Of a stretch of 64,000 bases of DNA, positions 46,622 through 58,600 are shown one piece after another. The translations under genes and the position numbers were made by a program. Every line of letters begins with the position of its first letter. Position 1 is the first letter of the stretch. Source of the stretch: Cotesia glomerata (taxonomy: Eukaryota > Arthropoda > Insecta > Hymenoptera > Braconidae); the NCBI RefSeq assembly GCF_020080835.1, contig NC_058158.1:7502001-7566000 (forward strand), in the 5' to 3' direction. The notes under the pieces were generated by a model. The model did not search any database, was not told the DNA's origin, and worked only from the letters and a program-made list of their open reading frames with translations.

Positions 46622-48448
46622 ACCCGAGTCAAAATTCGAGTCCCGTTTTGACCGTAAAAATGTCCCAACTCTTTGAAGTCTAATATGCCGCTAAAAATCG
46701 AGTCTATTTTGACCGTACAAGACGGTATCGGAGAATAAGTACGGTTAAAACAGGTGTACGCAGGTCTGTTTTGACCGTAAAAATTTCCAGGAGTATAATA
46801 TTATCATTATAAATATTATTACTATATTTGTCATCTTGTTGATTATTATTATTTCTCTTGCCATCTTGTAGTTCTTAGGCGCGAAAATTTAAATTAATAA
46901 AAAACATGAAAAGTTGACATTTAAAAATTAAAAATTTAATAATAATAATAATAACAACAATAATAATCTCAGAGAAGGGTTTTTCTTTCAAAAATTTGAA
47001 TTTTGGAAAAAAAATATTATTCTTTTCTAAATTCAGCTTAGTTCACATATTTTCACTGAAAAAAGTTTTAAAATATATAAGAATCGCAGGTAATTGTTTA
47101 ATTTCACATTTTTTAAAAGTAATTATTTTTTGATATTTTTTTCATAGTTTTTTTAATCCAACAACTGACGTTTTTCATATTTTTTTTTACTCTAAAATTG
47201 AAATTTTTCAAAAAATTAAAAAAAATTTTTCTATTTTAGATTTACTCTGATAAAAAAAATATTTTACAAGTAGAAAAAAAAAATTTTTTTAATTATCGAT
47301 TTTTCGATATTTTGCTAAAACTTTTTTTTAACCCAAAATTTGAAATTTTTCATAATTTGTTTTTAGTTAAAAAATTGAAACGTTTCATAATTTTTCTTAT
47401 CCCAAAATTAACATTTTTGAAAAAAATTTTGAAAAATTTTTCTATTTTAGATTTATTCTAAAAAAAAAAAAAAATATCTATTAAGTAGAAAATAATCTAA
47501 TCATGTTGATTTCACACCCCATGAAAATAAGCAATTACCGAATCTTACAATTGAAAATAGAAGTATAAGATTAATAATTGAGAATGGGTAACTAAATTTC
47601 AATTTTGAATGTCTATAAATATAATTATTACTATTCATTTAATTTCTCCGTAAAGTTCTTTTTCAGATTCCACTCAGAACTTAGTCATTTCAAGACGCGT
47701 CATTTAAAAAGTTTATGAGACTACTGAGATTCGCCTTTTACCAATCGGCAGTGTAGCGATGCGGGTAGCGCGTAAGTCTTGACGAGCGATAGGTTCCAAG
47801 TTCGGTTCTCGGTTAGGGCAAAGCGACTTTTAATTATTTCTTTATTTACGAAGCGTATTAGGTTAAGTTACCATAAGTAATCCTTTCCTCCTATTTCCTT
47901 ACTCCTTAATATGTATAAACTGGATAATAAATAACCCCTGTTCGTAAAAAAAAGACTCAAATTTGGGAAATCATCCATTTTTGTTTTTTTTATTACAAAA
48001 TTAATTTTATATATTTTTTTGTGCTCATAAACGATTTTGATAGTAGTAATTGTAATAATTGTTAATTACAAATTTTTATGTTAATGACAATTATTATTAA
48101 TTACTATTACTTATTTTATAACAATAATAATTATTAATTATAATAATAATTATTATTGCAGTGATTAAAACAAAAAAAAAATAAATAAATGTGATTTCAA
48201 TTGGATTTGAACCCGGACCCCTAAGAATTTTAAAATTTAATTTATTATTATTTATTATTATTATTATTATCATTATTTCAAGCCTGGTTTGACCGTAATC
48301 GTGGTAGAATGGGACAAAACTCCACTAGTTACGGTGAAACCAGGCTCAGTTTAAATGAGCTATCAATACAGCGCCAAGTCTGTTTTGACCGTAAAATTGA
48401 GATGGGAAAAAATTACGGTTAAAACGGAACTCGAATTTCGACTCGGGA
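46622..48448. mobile_element. 1.83 kb inner inverted-repeat unit (layer 4)
   Basis: CCCGAGTCAAAATTCGAGTC at 46623 is mirrored by GAACTCGAATTTCGACTCGG (to 48447), giving arms of about 30 bp that continue into CCGTTTTGACCGTAA. The motif TTTTGACCGTAA or its inverse recurs several times near both ends (46650-46800 and 48285-48425). The interior is AT-rich with poly(T)-type low complexity and no transposase. It could be a nested element or an internal symmetric part of the 3.39 kb element. The sharp end of the 51 bp array at 48449 favours nesting. Confidence 0.65.
47746..47820 (+). other. tRNA-like module (elongator Met-like), degenerate
   Basis: Plus strand: GTAGCGATGCGGGTAGCGCG resembles the D-arm and A box of elongator tRNA-Met-type genes. 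Then come AGTCTTGACGAGCGATAGG at the anticodon-arm position and a B-box-like AAGTTCGGTTCTCGG. The B box is altered (GTTCGGTTC), and the acceptor ends do not pair convincingly. Probably a tRNA pseudogene or SINE head in the opposite orientation to the one at 46159. Confidence 0.5.
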
Positions 48449-48960
48449 ATGGCCAAAGTTAGGTTGCCCAATTCTTGCTCAAGTCTGGGTTGCCATTCAA
48501 CGGCCAAGGCTAGGCATCCCAGTCTTGGCTAACGCTCGGGTAATCATTGAGTTGGCCAAAGCTAGGTTGCTCAGTCCTGGCCCAAGTTAGGGTGACTCTA
48601 GGCTTGACCAAGGCTAGGTTATTCAGTCGTGGCCCATGTTAGGGTTACCATCCAACGGCCGAGGTTAGGTTACACAATCTTGGCCCAAGTTAGGATTACC
48701 ATTCATTGGCCAAGGCTAGGTCATTCAGCCTTGGCCCATGTTAGGGTTACCATCCAACGGCCGAGGTTAGGTTACACAAACTTGGCCCAAGTTAGGGTGA
48801 CTCTAGGCTTGGCCAAGGCTTGGTTATTCAGTCTTGGCCCAAGCCTGGGTAATCATTGGAATGGCCAAGACTGATTGCCCAGTTATGGCCCGGGCATGGG
48901 ACAATATAGGTTTGCCAAGATGAGCTTCCCAATAATGTCCCAGGCATGGCCCCGTCGTTC
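48449..48960. repeat. 51 bp-period array, right subterminal
   Basis: About ten diverged units of consensus GGCCAAGGCTAGGTTATTCA followed by a GTCTTGGCCCAAGTTAGGGT half. GGCCCATGTTAGGGTTACCA occurs at 48631 and 48733, 102 bp apart, so there is a two-unit higher-order repeat. The period is a multiple of three, which keeps an 81-codon plus frame open (48629-48874) with a 17-residue repeat. That frame is a by-product, not a gene. Confidence 0.9.
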
Positions 48961-49185
48961 AACTCTGGGGCTTCCTGTATGGGTATAAGTATTATTCCGA
49001 TCGGTTCAGTAGTTTTCGCAGTATAACCGGACTAAAAAACCGGCTCTCCATTTATTAGTATAGATTAATAAATCTTTTTAAATACTAAAGAATATTTGTT
49101 AAGGACTAAAAAGTGGTCTCTAATAAATGATTTGTTAAATATTAACAAATATTTTTAAATATAAACAAATCCTTCTATCTGTCTA

Positions 49186-52100
49186 AATTTTATTTTTTCA
49201 TACCGTTTACCTGGAAGTTGAATTCCCAAAAAAAAAAAAGATAAAACGGGTCAGGGTTATCCTTTTCTTTATTAAAAATAAAAAATTTTTTTTTCTATCA
49301 AGCTTTACAGTGTCGTAAATAAAAAATTTATGATCCTGTTAAATTAGAGTTGAAATAAAAAATAGAAGTAGATTTTAATGTTAAAAAAATAAAAAAAAAA
49401 CTGGTAAAATGTTTTAGAATACATGGAATACTTGTTCAATAGGCTATAAGTTGTGTATATAGAAGAATGATTTATTTAACGCGATCGTAAAGATATTACT
49501 ATCGGCATCGCTTCTGTTCTGGCACGTGAAATTGCGCAATAAAAACTAAAAACATGACGAGAGAGCGGATTATCCCCCCCGGCAATCGGTGATTTTGATG
49601 AATTTATGAGCACGGTATTTTATATTATACTCTTCGGTGTATCTTTATAATAATACTGGGAACAGATATAAGATAAAATAACGCGATTTTATTTAGTAAG
49701 AGCTTCAATCTTCATTGGGTGTTGTTATTCTCTCAAGGCAAGGCAGCATCATCGCTTTTATCGGCGACACATTGCGCCAGGAGGAAGTAAACTCCATATT
49801 ATACCTTTTATGTTTACTTACACACTTTATATAAATTATATTCAACCATTATATCAACCATGAGTTTTTATTAAGGATAAAAATAAATTTCAGTGGTAGG
49901 ATTAATTTATTACCGATCATTTTAAAGGCATTAGCAGCAATTTAATGCAGATGATACCTAAGTAAGAGTTTCTGGAGACCTTTACTCAGTCACATTGTAT
50001 ATTAAAGAAACAAATAAAACTACTTGTACAGTACTATGCGTGCGCATGATGAATTAAACATGCTGATAATTAATAATTAACAAGTTTATTACCGCATTCT
50101 TGTGGGTTGAACCAACAATGATATAAATAAAAGGGACAGTACTTTATAATAATTATAATTTAATAAATTTTTTGAATTTTTGCCCTTTAAGATTTAAAAT
50201 ATTTATTACTTAGTGAACAAATTAAATTGATTAGATTCAAATTAATATTAATATTTATTCATAAATAAAAAATGGCAAAAATTTAATAAAATTTAGATTT
50301 TTTATATATTTTTTTTAAATCTACGCAATTATTTTATTTCTTAATAAATATAAATAAGGAGTTGAGTTTCAAAAGGGTATCTTTTCATTTTTGATTGACC
50401 GAGACAAAAAACTAGTTATCTTCAATTATAAATATCTTTATTGAACTTTTTTAATTTAACTATAAAGTGCTATCAGTTATGAAGCTATAATTCGATTTTC
50501 ATTTAGAAATCTTTATAATTCTCGGAGTAATTAATATTTGAAAGTTCAAAAAACTGCTCTTTTAAAATACAAAAAGATACCCTTTTGAAAATCAGCTCCT
50601 CAAATATCTTTTGAATCTGCATTAGAGCGACTTTTATACCAATTTTCCAAGGAGTTGGTTTTGCCTTTTAATTTTATGTTTAAAAAATGCCTTGATTCAT
50701 AATCGAATTAAAAAAAATTAGTAACATTGTAATAAAATTTATTTCTTCTCAATAAATAGACATTTCAAAGTCAAAATTAAAACTTTTGAATATTATAAAA
50801 ATGGAGAAAATATTCGAGCCCTCCTGTTTGTTTTAATAGATGTATATAATATTTATATATTTTGGGCGTGTTGTTGTCTACAAAGTATTGGTAATGTACG
50901 AACAAGTGTGATGGATGCTTATTAAGCATTTAAAGAAGCATTTGGCGGCTACGGCCTAACGCTTAAACCTAGGTCAGTTTCATTATCTCCGTGTGTGGTT
51001 CTGTATATAGCAGAGCAAACGAGAGTGAAACGGAGAATCGATGGGGCATTAATAAACATGAAGTAGAAGGGGCCCCGGTGATTTTACGATCCTTTTGTAT
51101 ATATACAAACAAATATGTATGGAAACGTACGCGCGTGGTTAAAAATTCCGAGGCCCGTTACAAAATATTAAAACTGTTTCATACAATTTTTGAATTAACT
51201 ATTAATTATTATTATGTACATAATTATTAATATTATCTTAATAAAACAACATATGTATGTGTTTAATAAGTAAATTTGTAAAATATATAGTTTTTAATAG
51301 GTAATAGCTATCTCGTAAATTATAATGAATACGCGAGGCATAAAAAAATTTATTGAGCCATAAAAATAAAATCTAAGCCCATAATATTTATAAAACGAAG
51401 TCGAGTCTACTCATTTTTATTCATTAAGTGTGCCAAGGTCGTCTTTCAATTACAACTTGCACATATTACGCACGTTTGGTATTTATAACCTGCTAATGTA
51501 CTGTAATTTAATGTATGTGAGGTAATAATTGAGAGAAAGAATATTCAAGCATGTTAATTAAATTGTGGAAGAAAGGAAATGCCTTCAATCTTTTACTAGT
51601 CTCCATATTTGAGTATGCATATTTTATTATTGTATACTTCACTCTACAGAGAAAGAATATGCACTTAAATTTCAATTGTATACATTGTTTGTATATGGAA
51701 TTTACTGTTTACTTTTGCTGCATAAACTATTTTATAATTACGCGTTCCTCATCGTAAAAAACTGAAAGATCATTCTATTAATTTACTGTAATTATTAAAA
51801 TTGAATGAATAATTTTTTTATTACTTTCATTAATATTCAATGATTGAATAAAATCTAACTAAATAAAACAAATTTAAAATTTTCGATGCGTTAAAAATTA
51901 ATTTAAATATTAAATGTTGACATAGTTGCATTGGATTTAACTTGAACTTGATAAAAAACAATATAAAAAAGTGTTAATTAAAATTAATGAGAACATTGAT
52001 ACACTAAATAACCGAACAATAAGACATAAAATAAAAGACATTGTAAGAGTGAGAAAGCACGAGGCCTGTGAATAATTGAATATGTTGATTGGGCTGATTA

Positions 52101-53000
52101 GCTTGAGATTATTCAAATAAAAGTTGTTTCTCTGTTGAAATGCCGGTGTATCTGATAGAGAAACAGACATATCAAGCTACTTATGTTCACAAACTGAGCA
52201 TAATACAACGACTACCGCGAGATATATACATATATCTTAGACAAGAGTGTAAGCAATTGGTGCATGTGCCAAGCAAGGAGTAATCTAGCATAGCCTCCAA
52301 GGTAAAATGTGCATGTACATAAGAAGTTAAAAGGCTATCAATTGTAGATCTCAACGATGGCACGCCTGATAAGATTCATTCCTCTGCACGGTAATACTCG
52401 ATAGTATTATTTTAACCCAACCGTATATACATACATAAATAAATTCATATATTATTATTTATTATTGTCTATAATATAATACATAATACTCTTCTTAAGC
52501 TTTATTGCTATTATTAAACTTACTCACGGTTGCTACGAAAACAATGATTTTAATGTTAACGCAAGGTTACCACTTATTTAATCAATCATATTTATATTTT
52601 GTTTTCAGTCTCTTCCCGTTTTTTTTTTCTTTCAATGCTCGCCGGCATAATTAATTCATCATCAATTTGGATTCATATATAATTACAGTTATTATCTATA
52701 ATATAGTGTTTAATTACCGTGGTTACGTCGGGCTTATTGAGAATATAAACATTGAATTTAAGAAGTTAAGTAAATGTAAACTTTTGTTTTAAAAAGAAAG
52801 ATAAAAAATCTAAATATTTCAGTACTTAATATTTAATATCGTGTACTATAGTTTTATTTTCTCCGATAATACAATAAAAGCCGAAAAAGTTTTGGATTTG
52901 GTGGGTATTATTGTAGTTTTAGTTGTGTTATGTACAAGTAACAGTATAGCAGATTTAAGTTTATGATGGCAAACGGACTGAAGACGAGACAAAGAGGATA
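49186..53000. other. AT-rich DNA, no gene
   Basis: Long AT-rich stretch with moderate islands at 49490-49800, 50930-51160 and 52190-52420. Short frames (60-80 codons) have no motifs. No TIR element with recognisable ends was found here, in contrast with 34-41 kb. Confidence 0.5.
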
Positions 53001-55191
53001 ACACGTAAAAAAAAGTTGAGCCGTAAAATCCAGGCGAAAGCCCGCAAAAAGCCGTCGCGGGAGCTTGTATATGTATCGAAGTATATGTTTGTATCGAAGT
53101 ATCATTTCGAGGAGGATACAATGCAAGTAAAAGAAGTAAAGCGTGTGTACGGCATTTTATGTATTACCTACGTCCCACGTGGGGGTTGGACCCCGAGTTG
53201 TAGTTGTAGTCGTAGTCACTGAGGGTGTTTATAGGTTTATTATACAACAGCGAGCGGGTATCCAGTTTGCTTATACGGACGTAGTAGAAATATAGGTATA
53301 TTTTCTTTACTTACCCATAACTGAGCAGGGATGTGGATGGTTTTTGGTGAGCACAGAGTTGAGAGCAAGACGCGTGGCGCAAAAGTTCTTCTTCTGGACT
53401 AGACGTCCGTCTCTTCTTACACAGTGGCGACCACCATTGTCGTCTTGGTCCTTATTGGTGACAGCGACCAACCGCCTCACTCTCCTGGTTCTGGCTGGGC
53501 TATAAAAAAAATATCCACGAAGTGAAAATAAATCTAACCAGACCACCTTCGGCGGGTGATAATAGAAACGAATGTGGATAAAAGAACTCAAAAAATAGAA
53601 TAACTAAAGTAAGTGGTGTAAAAAGTTTATAAGGAGGCGACCAGATGAAATTCACAAACGCTTATGTTATCAAATGGAAAATCAATACAGTTTTTTTTTC
53701 TTTCAATTAAATTTTCCCTTGTCGAGAAAAAAAGAACTCGGTTTTTTTCAGCCAATTAAGTAGAACTGAGCAAGGATTTTTTAATGCGCAATTAAAAAAA
53801 CAAACAATTATTTTTAGCCAGGTAAATAGTATAAGCTGATGTGGTTTTTTTTTCACATTACAGCCGTACATACAATACAGTATTATTCTTTATTATTTAA
53901 ATTTTTCCAACTTCTGGAATTGAATAATAAGACTTCATAGTAGAGAATTTAAAGAGAGTACTTTATGTTGACGTAAGAAGAATAAAAAAGGATGAAAAAA
54001 TAAAGAAAAAATAGTAGTAGAGCTCTTTCCCCACAAAAGTCGTCACGCTCCCCATTTTCTTATTAACTTCCCGTCTTATCTGATCGAGGGTTACCCCTCT
54101 TGGCTGGGTTTTTCTCGCGTAACATCCACACACACACATACACGATACTTGCGTTCCACTATACCCGTCGAGCGTAAAGTACCGTGAGATACATCAAGCG
54201 TGGTTTTTCCTACGCTCTTGAAAAAGGAAAATGTTATTGAACATTCAACGAAAGAGGTTGCTTGGTACCTTTACCTCTGTTCGGTCTCAGTTTCTTTACT
54301 CTTTACGCTTTACCTTTACTCAAGAAATGTCTTAACCTCTCAACTAACTTATCAACCTCATGGATGCGATGATATATTCAGGCAAGCCGACTCAAGACAG
54401 AGAATTAAATGAAAATGGGCTGGGGGATGGCAAGTCTGAGCGATGTTGTAAGCGAATGGGAGGAGGAGAACACAGAGTCTAAGTTCATTCCGCGAGTCAT
54501 CAGTATCCATAAGTGATGAGTTACCTACTCTACTATACACACTATGTAGCCTGGTACGGCCCGAATGTGGTCTCGAAGCTTCGGGGGTGAGCGAACGTCT
54601 GCGGCAGAAGGGTAGTTTGGTTAGGTAGCCACCTGGTTCGGTAGTTCGCCACATTCTCTCTTTACTTGGATCGAGGATGGAGGATGGAGGGTCTGAGAAT
54701 GAGGAACGGGAGCCGAGCTGGATGATACGGTCTCGATGGTTCTTCTTCTCGGTGAAGGATGAACCTCTGCGGTTGGAGAAAGGCACTGGGATGTATAAGG
54801 AAGCTTCTGGTGCGCAGCCTGATTTTCTTAGGTCAACGTATAATAATCAGGATGTGGTGGCTGGGAGAAAGAGAAAGACACGACGGCATCCCTTGTAATG
54901 TTATACAGTGTGTGTGGGGTGACCTGATCTACGCTCTTTGAGGGACACTAACTTGTGGTTGGCTGTGACTAACTGCTAACTGCTTGCCTCGTTACTTTTT
55001 TTTATTTATCTGTAAACCAAATTACTTTTTAACTAACTTGTCTTGGTTTTTATTTTAAATTGATTTTAAGTTGATCTTAATGATGTACCGAGAGTTTAAT
55101 TAAAATTTAAAATTGTTTTTCTTGATATTGTAATAACAATTACAAAAAAACATCTCAATATTTTTAATTAAATTTTTGAAAATTTATTTAT
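53001..55191. other. GC-richer island series, no supported gene
   Basis: 53000-53600 and 54030-54960 are GC-richer. GTCCCACGTGGGGGTTGG (near 53171) contains a CACGTG E-box. Frames of 94 (53307-53591, minus) and 142 codons (54358-54786, minus) overlap plus-strand frames and have no motifs. The end of the first (ATGGGTAAGTAA) coincides with a splice-donor-like string on the minus strand, which is weak evidence of an exon at best. Confidence 0.35.
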
Positions 55192-55392
55192 GTATAAAGA
55201 AAAAAAATGCTCTTGAATCGAGTATATAATTTTGAAGAGCTTAATTTTGATTTGAGTAAAAAAATTCTTGAACTAATAAATTTTTTCTTGCTTTAAGGAA
55301 ATTTTACTTGATTCAAAATTACCCTTTTCAAAATTATTTTTTTGGTTCAAGAATTTCTCTCTCGAATCAAGTTAATTTTTTTTTTCAATGTA
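55192..55392. mobile_element. Hairpin MITE, 201 bp
   Basis: Left TGTATAAAGAAAAAAAATGC then TCTTGAATCGAGTATATAAT. Right TTTGGTTCAAGAATTTCTCT then CTCGAATCAAGTTAATTTTT, ending TTCAATGTA. A TCTTGAATCAAG family member closest to the one at 22649. Confidence 0.75.
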
Positions 55393-55446
55393 AAAATTTT
55401 TATTTCTAAGGATAGAATATTTTAAAAATTGATTATGATTATACGG

Positions 55447-55688
55447 CTGCCCCATTTCAAAACACAGTAACTGACAATTTTAAGATTTTTAAAAATTTTT
55501 CTTATTAAAAAAAAGTTTGCGCGCCAAATTTATAAAAAATTTGATTTATGAATAGAAAATACTTGAATATAAATATTTTTAAGAAAAAGTACTTGAAATT
55601 AAGGTCTAAAAGTTATAAGAAATGCCGCAATATTAAAAAAAAATCAGGTATAAAAATTTTGCAGTTACTGTGTTTTAAAATTGGGCAG
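55447..55688. mobile_element. MITE with CTGCCCAATTT TIR, copy 2
   Basis: Same TIR, interior landmarks and orientation as 33186-33418. CTGCCCCATTTCAAAACACA opens it, TTAAAATTGGGCAG closes it, and TTTGCGCGCCAAATT is inside. Small indels distinguish the copies. Flanking TA on each side fits a TA-type target duplication. It starts 55 bp after the hairpin MITE. Confidence 0.9.
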
Positions 55689-58600
55689 CTGTATATGTCA
55701 TGTCATATAAAATTTTATCCCACGACATCATCGATGTATATATTTTTTCGCTATGATATGAGTTATGATAACTTTAGGTGATGAAACCTAGTTATGCTAT
55801 ATACCGTGTAAGTAATAAGAAGGCAATCTCGCGAGCATGTCCAACACAAGATGGACTGTGACTACTTATATCACATCTTGGAATGTATTTTTCTCGAGGT
55901 TTATGTAATAAAAGTAGAGGTAATACACTTGAGAACCTATAGATAGTGAAGATAATATATAGAATAATGGATTCTTTCAGTTAAAGTTGTATCAGTTGGA
56001 AAGCATAAAATACTGTAACGAATGTTAGTGGGGTCCAGTCAAGCAAGAAGATGACCACGACTACTAGGCTACACGGTAAGCGTGAGAAGCGAGACCAGCT
56101 GAAATACAAAATAAAATAGAATTGACCGAGAGTAAAGTGCAGAGAGCTGATAGTTATATGTTATATATTTATATACAAGAAAGAAGAAACGTTCCACGTG
56201 AAGACACGGAGCCATCGGGGCGAGATAGAAAAATTGCCTCGATGTAAAAACATGAGGATCGTTTCTGCCGTCCACACTCAATAAAACGACCCCTGGCTCA
56301 ACTAGATGCGCTCTTTCCCGTACTCCAGTGGCATCTGAAAAATAAACACTCACACACCCACAAACATTCATACTGATATCGATACTCATAGTGGTAGAGA
56401 TCGCGAGTCTCGGCAGGTTTTCCAGCGAGTGAGCAAGGAGGGTGGTTACTTTCTGAGGAAAAAGATGCGAGCCGAGTGGTCAGCTATCGAAATACCCTTA
56501 ACTCTCTTTCATTTTTTATTTTTCTTTTTGGATACTTATTTTTGCAACCCCCTGGGAGCGAACAGCATCAACGGGCAATAATAAAAAATATACGACCGGT
56601 ACGATCAGAGCTTGTATATGCCGGACTATACCACTCTTATCGGCTGCCATCGAGAGCACCAAATTATACACCGAAGCCGGTTCTAAGTGATCGCATTTCC
56701 ACATAGACGAGCTACCATCCCCATACCTCGGCTCTTTTACTCTCTCATGGTTCTTTTTGGTCTTCTTTATACACCACACACGAGATAGAGAGCCAATATA
56801 TGAAAGACTGGCCACAAGCTTCAGCTTCAGCTTCAGCCTTTACTTCGTGCCACTGAGTTCCAAGCACAGGGGAAAGAGCTTTTGCGGAAAATAATATTAC
56901 CTACCGTAAAAAAATATCCATAGATATGGATATATGTATATTAGTCGTTATGTCTGAACTTTACGATTGGTTATTTTACTTCGATCGGCTTTACATCATA
57001 CCAAAATATACACGAATATTTAACCGAATTGGAGTTGTTGAGAAAAATAATGCATCGAGATCGACCCTTTCTATTTATTACTGTAAAACGCTTTAAGAAT
57101 AATGTATTGCTGTTTTACTGGTAGAGCTTACGTAATACCTTCAACACAGTATTATACTGAGTACCTATAATAGATATTCTCTAGTCTAGAAAATAAAAAT
57201 AACTAGTCATTGGATCTATAAAGAATAGAAATAAATATTGTGAAGAAGAATATTATACTTGAAATGAAATCTGAAGGAAGATCTTGACAAAGGGAAGTTT
57301 CATCTCAACTTAGTCTCCTACTATCTGTTTCCCAATAAAATATCATCCATTCGTCATAACATAAAAGTTGCGATGACAGCGTTATCTATGGCCATTTCCT
57401 GCACCAGCATCCTTCACACAGACCAAGTAGAAAAAGAGTCGCTTGTCACAATACCGGAGGTAATGATCATTACCGAAGAAATACAACACAAGAGCTTTAT
57501 CATCTTTATACAGTTGGGTTTATCAACCCCCGTCAGGAGTAAAATAATGATACCGATGATGATTATGAGGAAAAAGTGTAGATGGGTAACGAGAAAAACT
57601 GAATAATGTTTTTTATTCTCTGAGTCTAATATAAGATGCTTAGAATTTTCCGTTGGCCAGTAAACCAAAATGGCTGACTGTAGGCTCTCTTAAACTTCTC
57701 AGCTCGGGTTTATGTCTTCTGGTTCTGGTAATAAATGGTAATTTAAAACAGCGAGAACTAACAATTTCTTTCTTTATGTCTTTTATTTATTTTATTACAT
57801 CTTTAGTTTTTTATTTTTTATATCTTCTTTCTGGTCTAGATCTCTGAAGGCTTAACTGGCACAAACTCTCAACTGGATTCGAATGAAACCAAGTAAATGA
57901 GTTTCGCTTAGTTTAGTGCAGCGAAGGGTGCTCAAAATTTCTCTGGTATCTGGCAGAGATGGCGGAAGATGTTGGGTGTCTCGGTCGGTTAGTCGGAAAC
58001 ACACCGAAGTGAGCTATGGAACACCAGCCGGCTACGTAATATAAAGAGATATGTGCAGTGGAATAGCATTACCATTAGAAAAGATGGATATAGCTTAACA
58101 GTGGAAGAGCAGATGAAATGAGATACTGCGACTGAATCATGCATGAGTTTCAGTAAGGTGTAGTAGGTACGATTCGCTACCACCGGCAACCCTTATATCT
58201 TATATCTAGTAGATCTTGTGTCTTTCTGTGCACAGCTCGTCCAATCTCGTTTTACTTTTATTTCTTCTTCATCTTCATCTTCCTCTGTTTCTACTTCTTG
58301 CCTTATTCTCTGCTTCAAATAAAGGCCAGGACTATTATACACTTTCTTTCCATCCGTTCTTATCCATATCTCCGGGTGGTGAACCTCCATCTGCTTCATC
58401 TCCGATGAGAAAAGTGAATATGCTACAATATTCAAATGGCTCGGGCGTGACACTTTATTAAACGTGTTATTTGCATCGTTCCCTCCCATCTCGTGTGCTC
58501 CATTTCTACCACAGACAAAACGATCTGACAGCATCCACCCAGCCAGTGTTTGAGCTCGAGAATAAACTGAGATGTGTCAGCCGTCATAAGTGGGCGATCA

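Larger units (their letters stand above)
45593..48983. mobile_element. 3.39 kb noncoding TIR element with subterminal arrays (layer 3)
   Basis: Begins CCCATACAGGA and ends TCCTGTATGGG, an 11 bp perfect TIR. A second shared block ACGACGGGGCCA lies just inside both ends. TA flanks both sides, and the copy at 9979-10433 has a single TA there, so the element made a 2 bp TA target duplication. The left 250 bp carry 24 bp repeats of GACTGGCCCAAG plus spacer. The right 535 bp carry a 51 bp-period array rich in TTGGCC. The interior has no transposase frame, so it is nonautonomous. TA duplication suggests Tc1/mariner-like mobilisation, whereas subterminal arrays recall CACTA-type elements; superfamily unresolved. 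Confidence 0.88.
45102..49064. mobile_element. CTAGCTRTTACTCG repeat split by an insertion (layer 2)
   Basis: The left part 45102-45592 and right part 48984-49064 align end to end with the uninterrupted copy at 9979-10433. Both share the start motif, AAACCTTCTCCGAAACACGC and GATCGGTTCAGTAGTTTTCG. The copy lies in the centre of the layer 1 palindrome, so it inserted there. The break falls at ATGG-TA-TAAG, where the 3.39 kb element entered. Confidence 0.9.
44948..49185. mobile_element. Outer fold-back element (layer 1 of a nest)
   Basis: The left arm runs from TACACTGAAAGAAGGATTTA to about 45101. The right arm from about 49066 to 49185 is its mirror; read on the other strand it begins TAGACAGATAGAAGGATTTG. 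The arms share AAATCATTTATTAGAGACYA, TTAACAAATATT and TAGTATTTAAAA in mirrored order. Everything between is later insertion. Without inserts this would be a palindromic element of roughly 270 bp. Confidence 0.85.

Noticed and set aside
48629..48874. 81-codon frame with a 17-residue repeat
   Set aside because: A direct consequence of the 51 bp tandem array in the 3.39 kb element; no independent sign of coding.
54358..54786. 142-codon minus frame
   Set aside because: Overlaps plus-strand frames at 54677-54941, shows no motif or conserved block, and lies in a GC-richer island where long frames arise by chance.
58193..58534. 113-codon minus frame with an acidic stretch
   Set aside because: The acidic run is the translation of a CT-rich tract (TCTTCATCTTCATCTTCC), and an 81-codon plus frame lies opposite.
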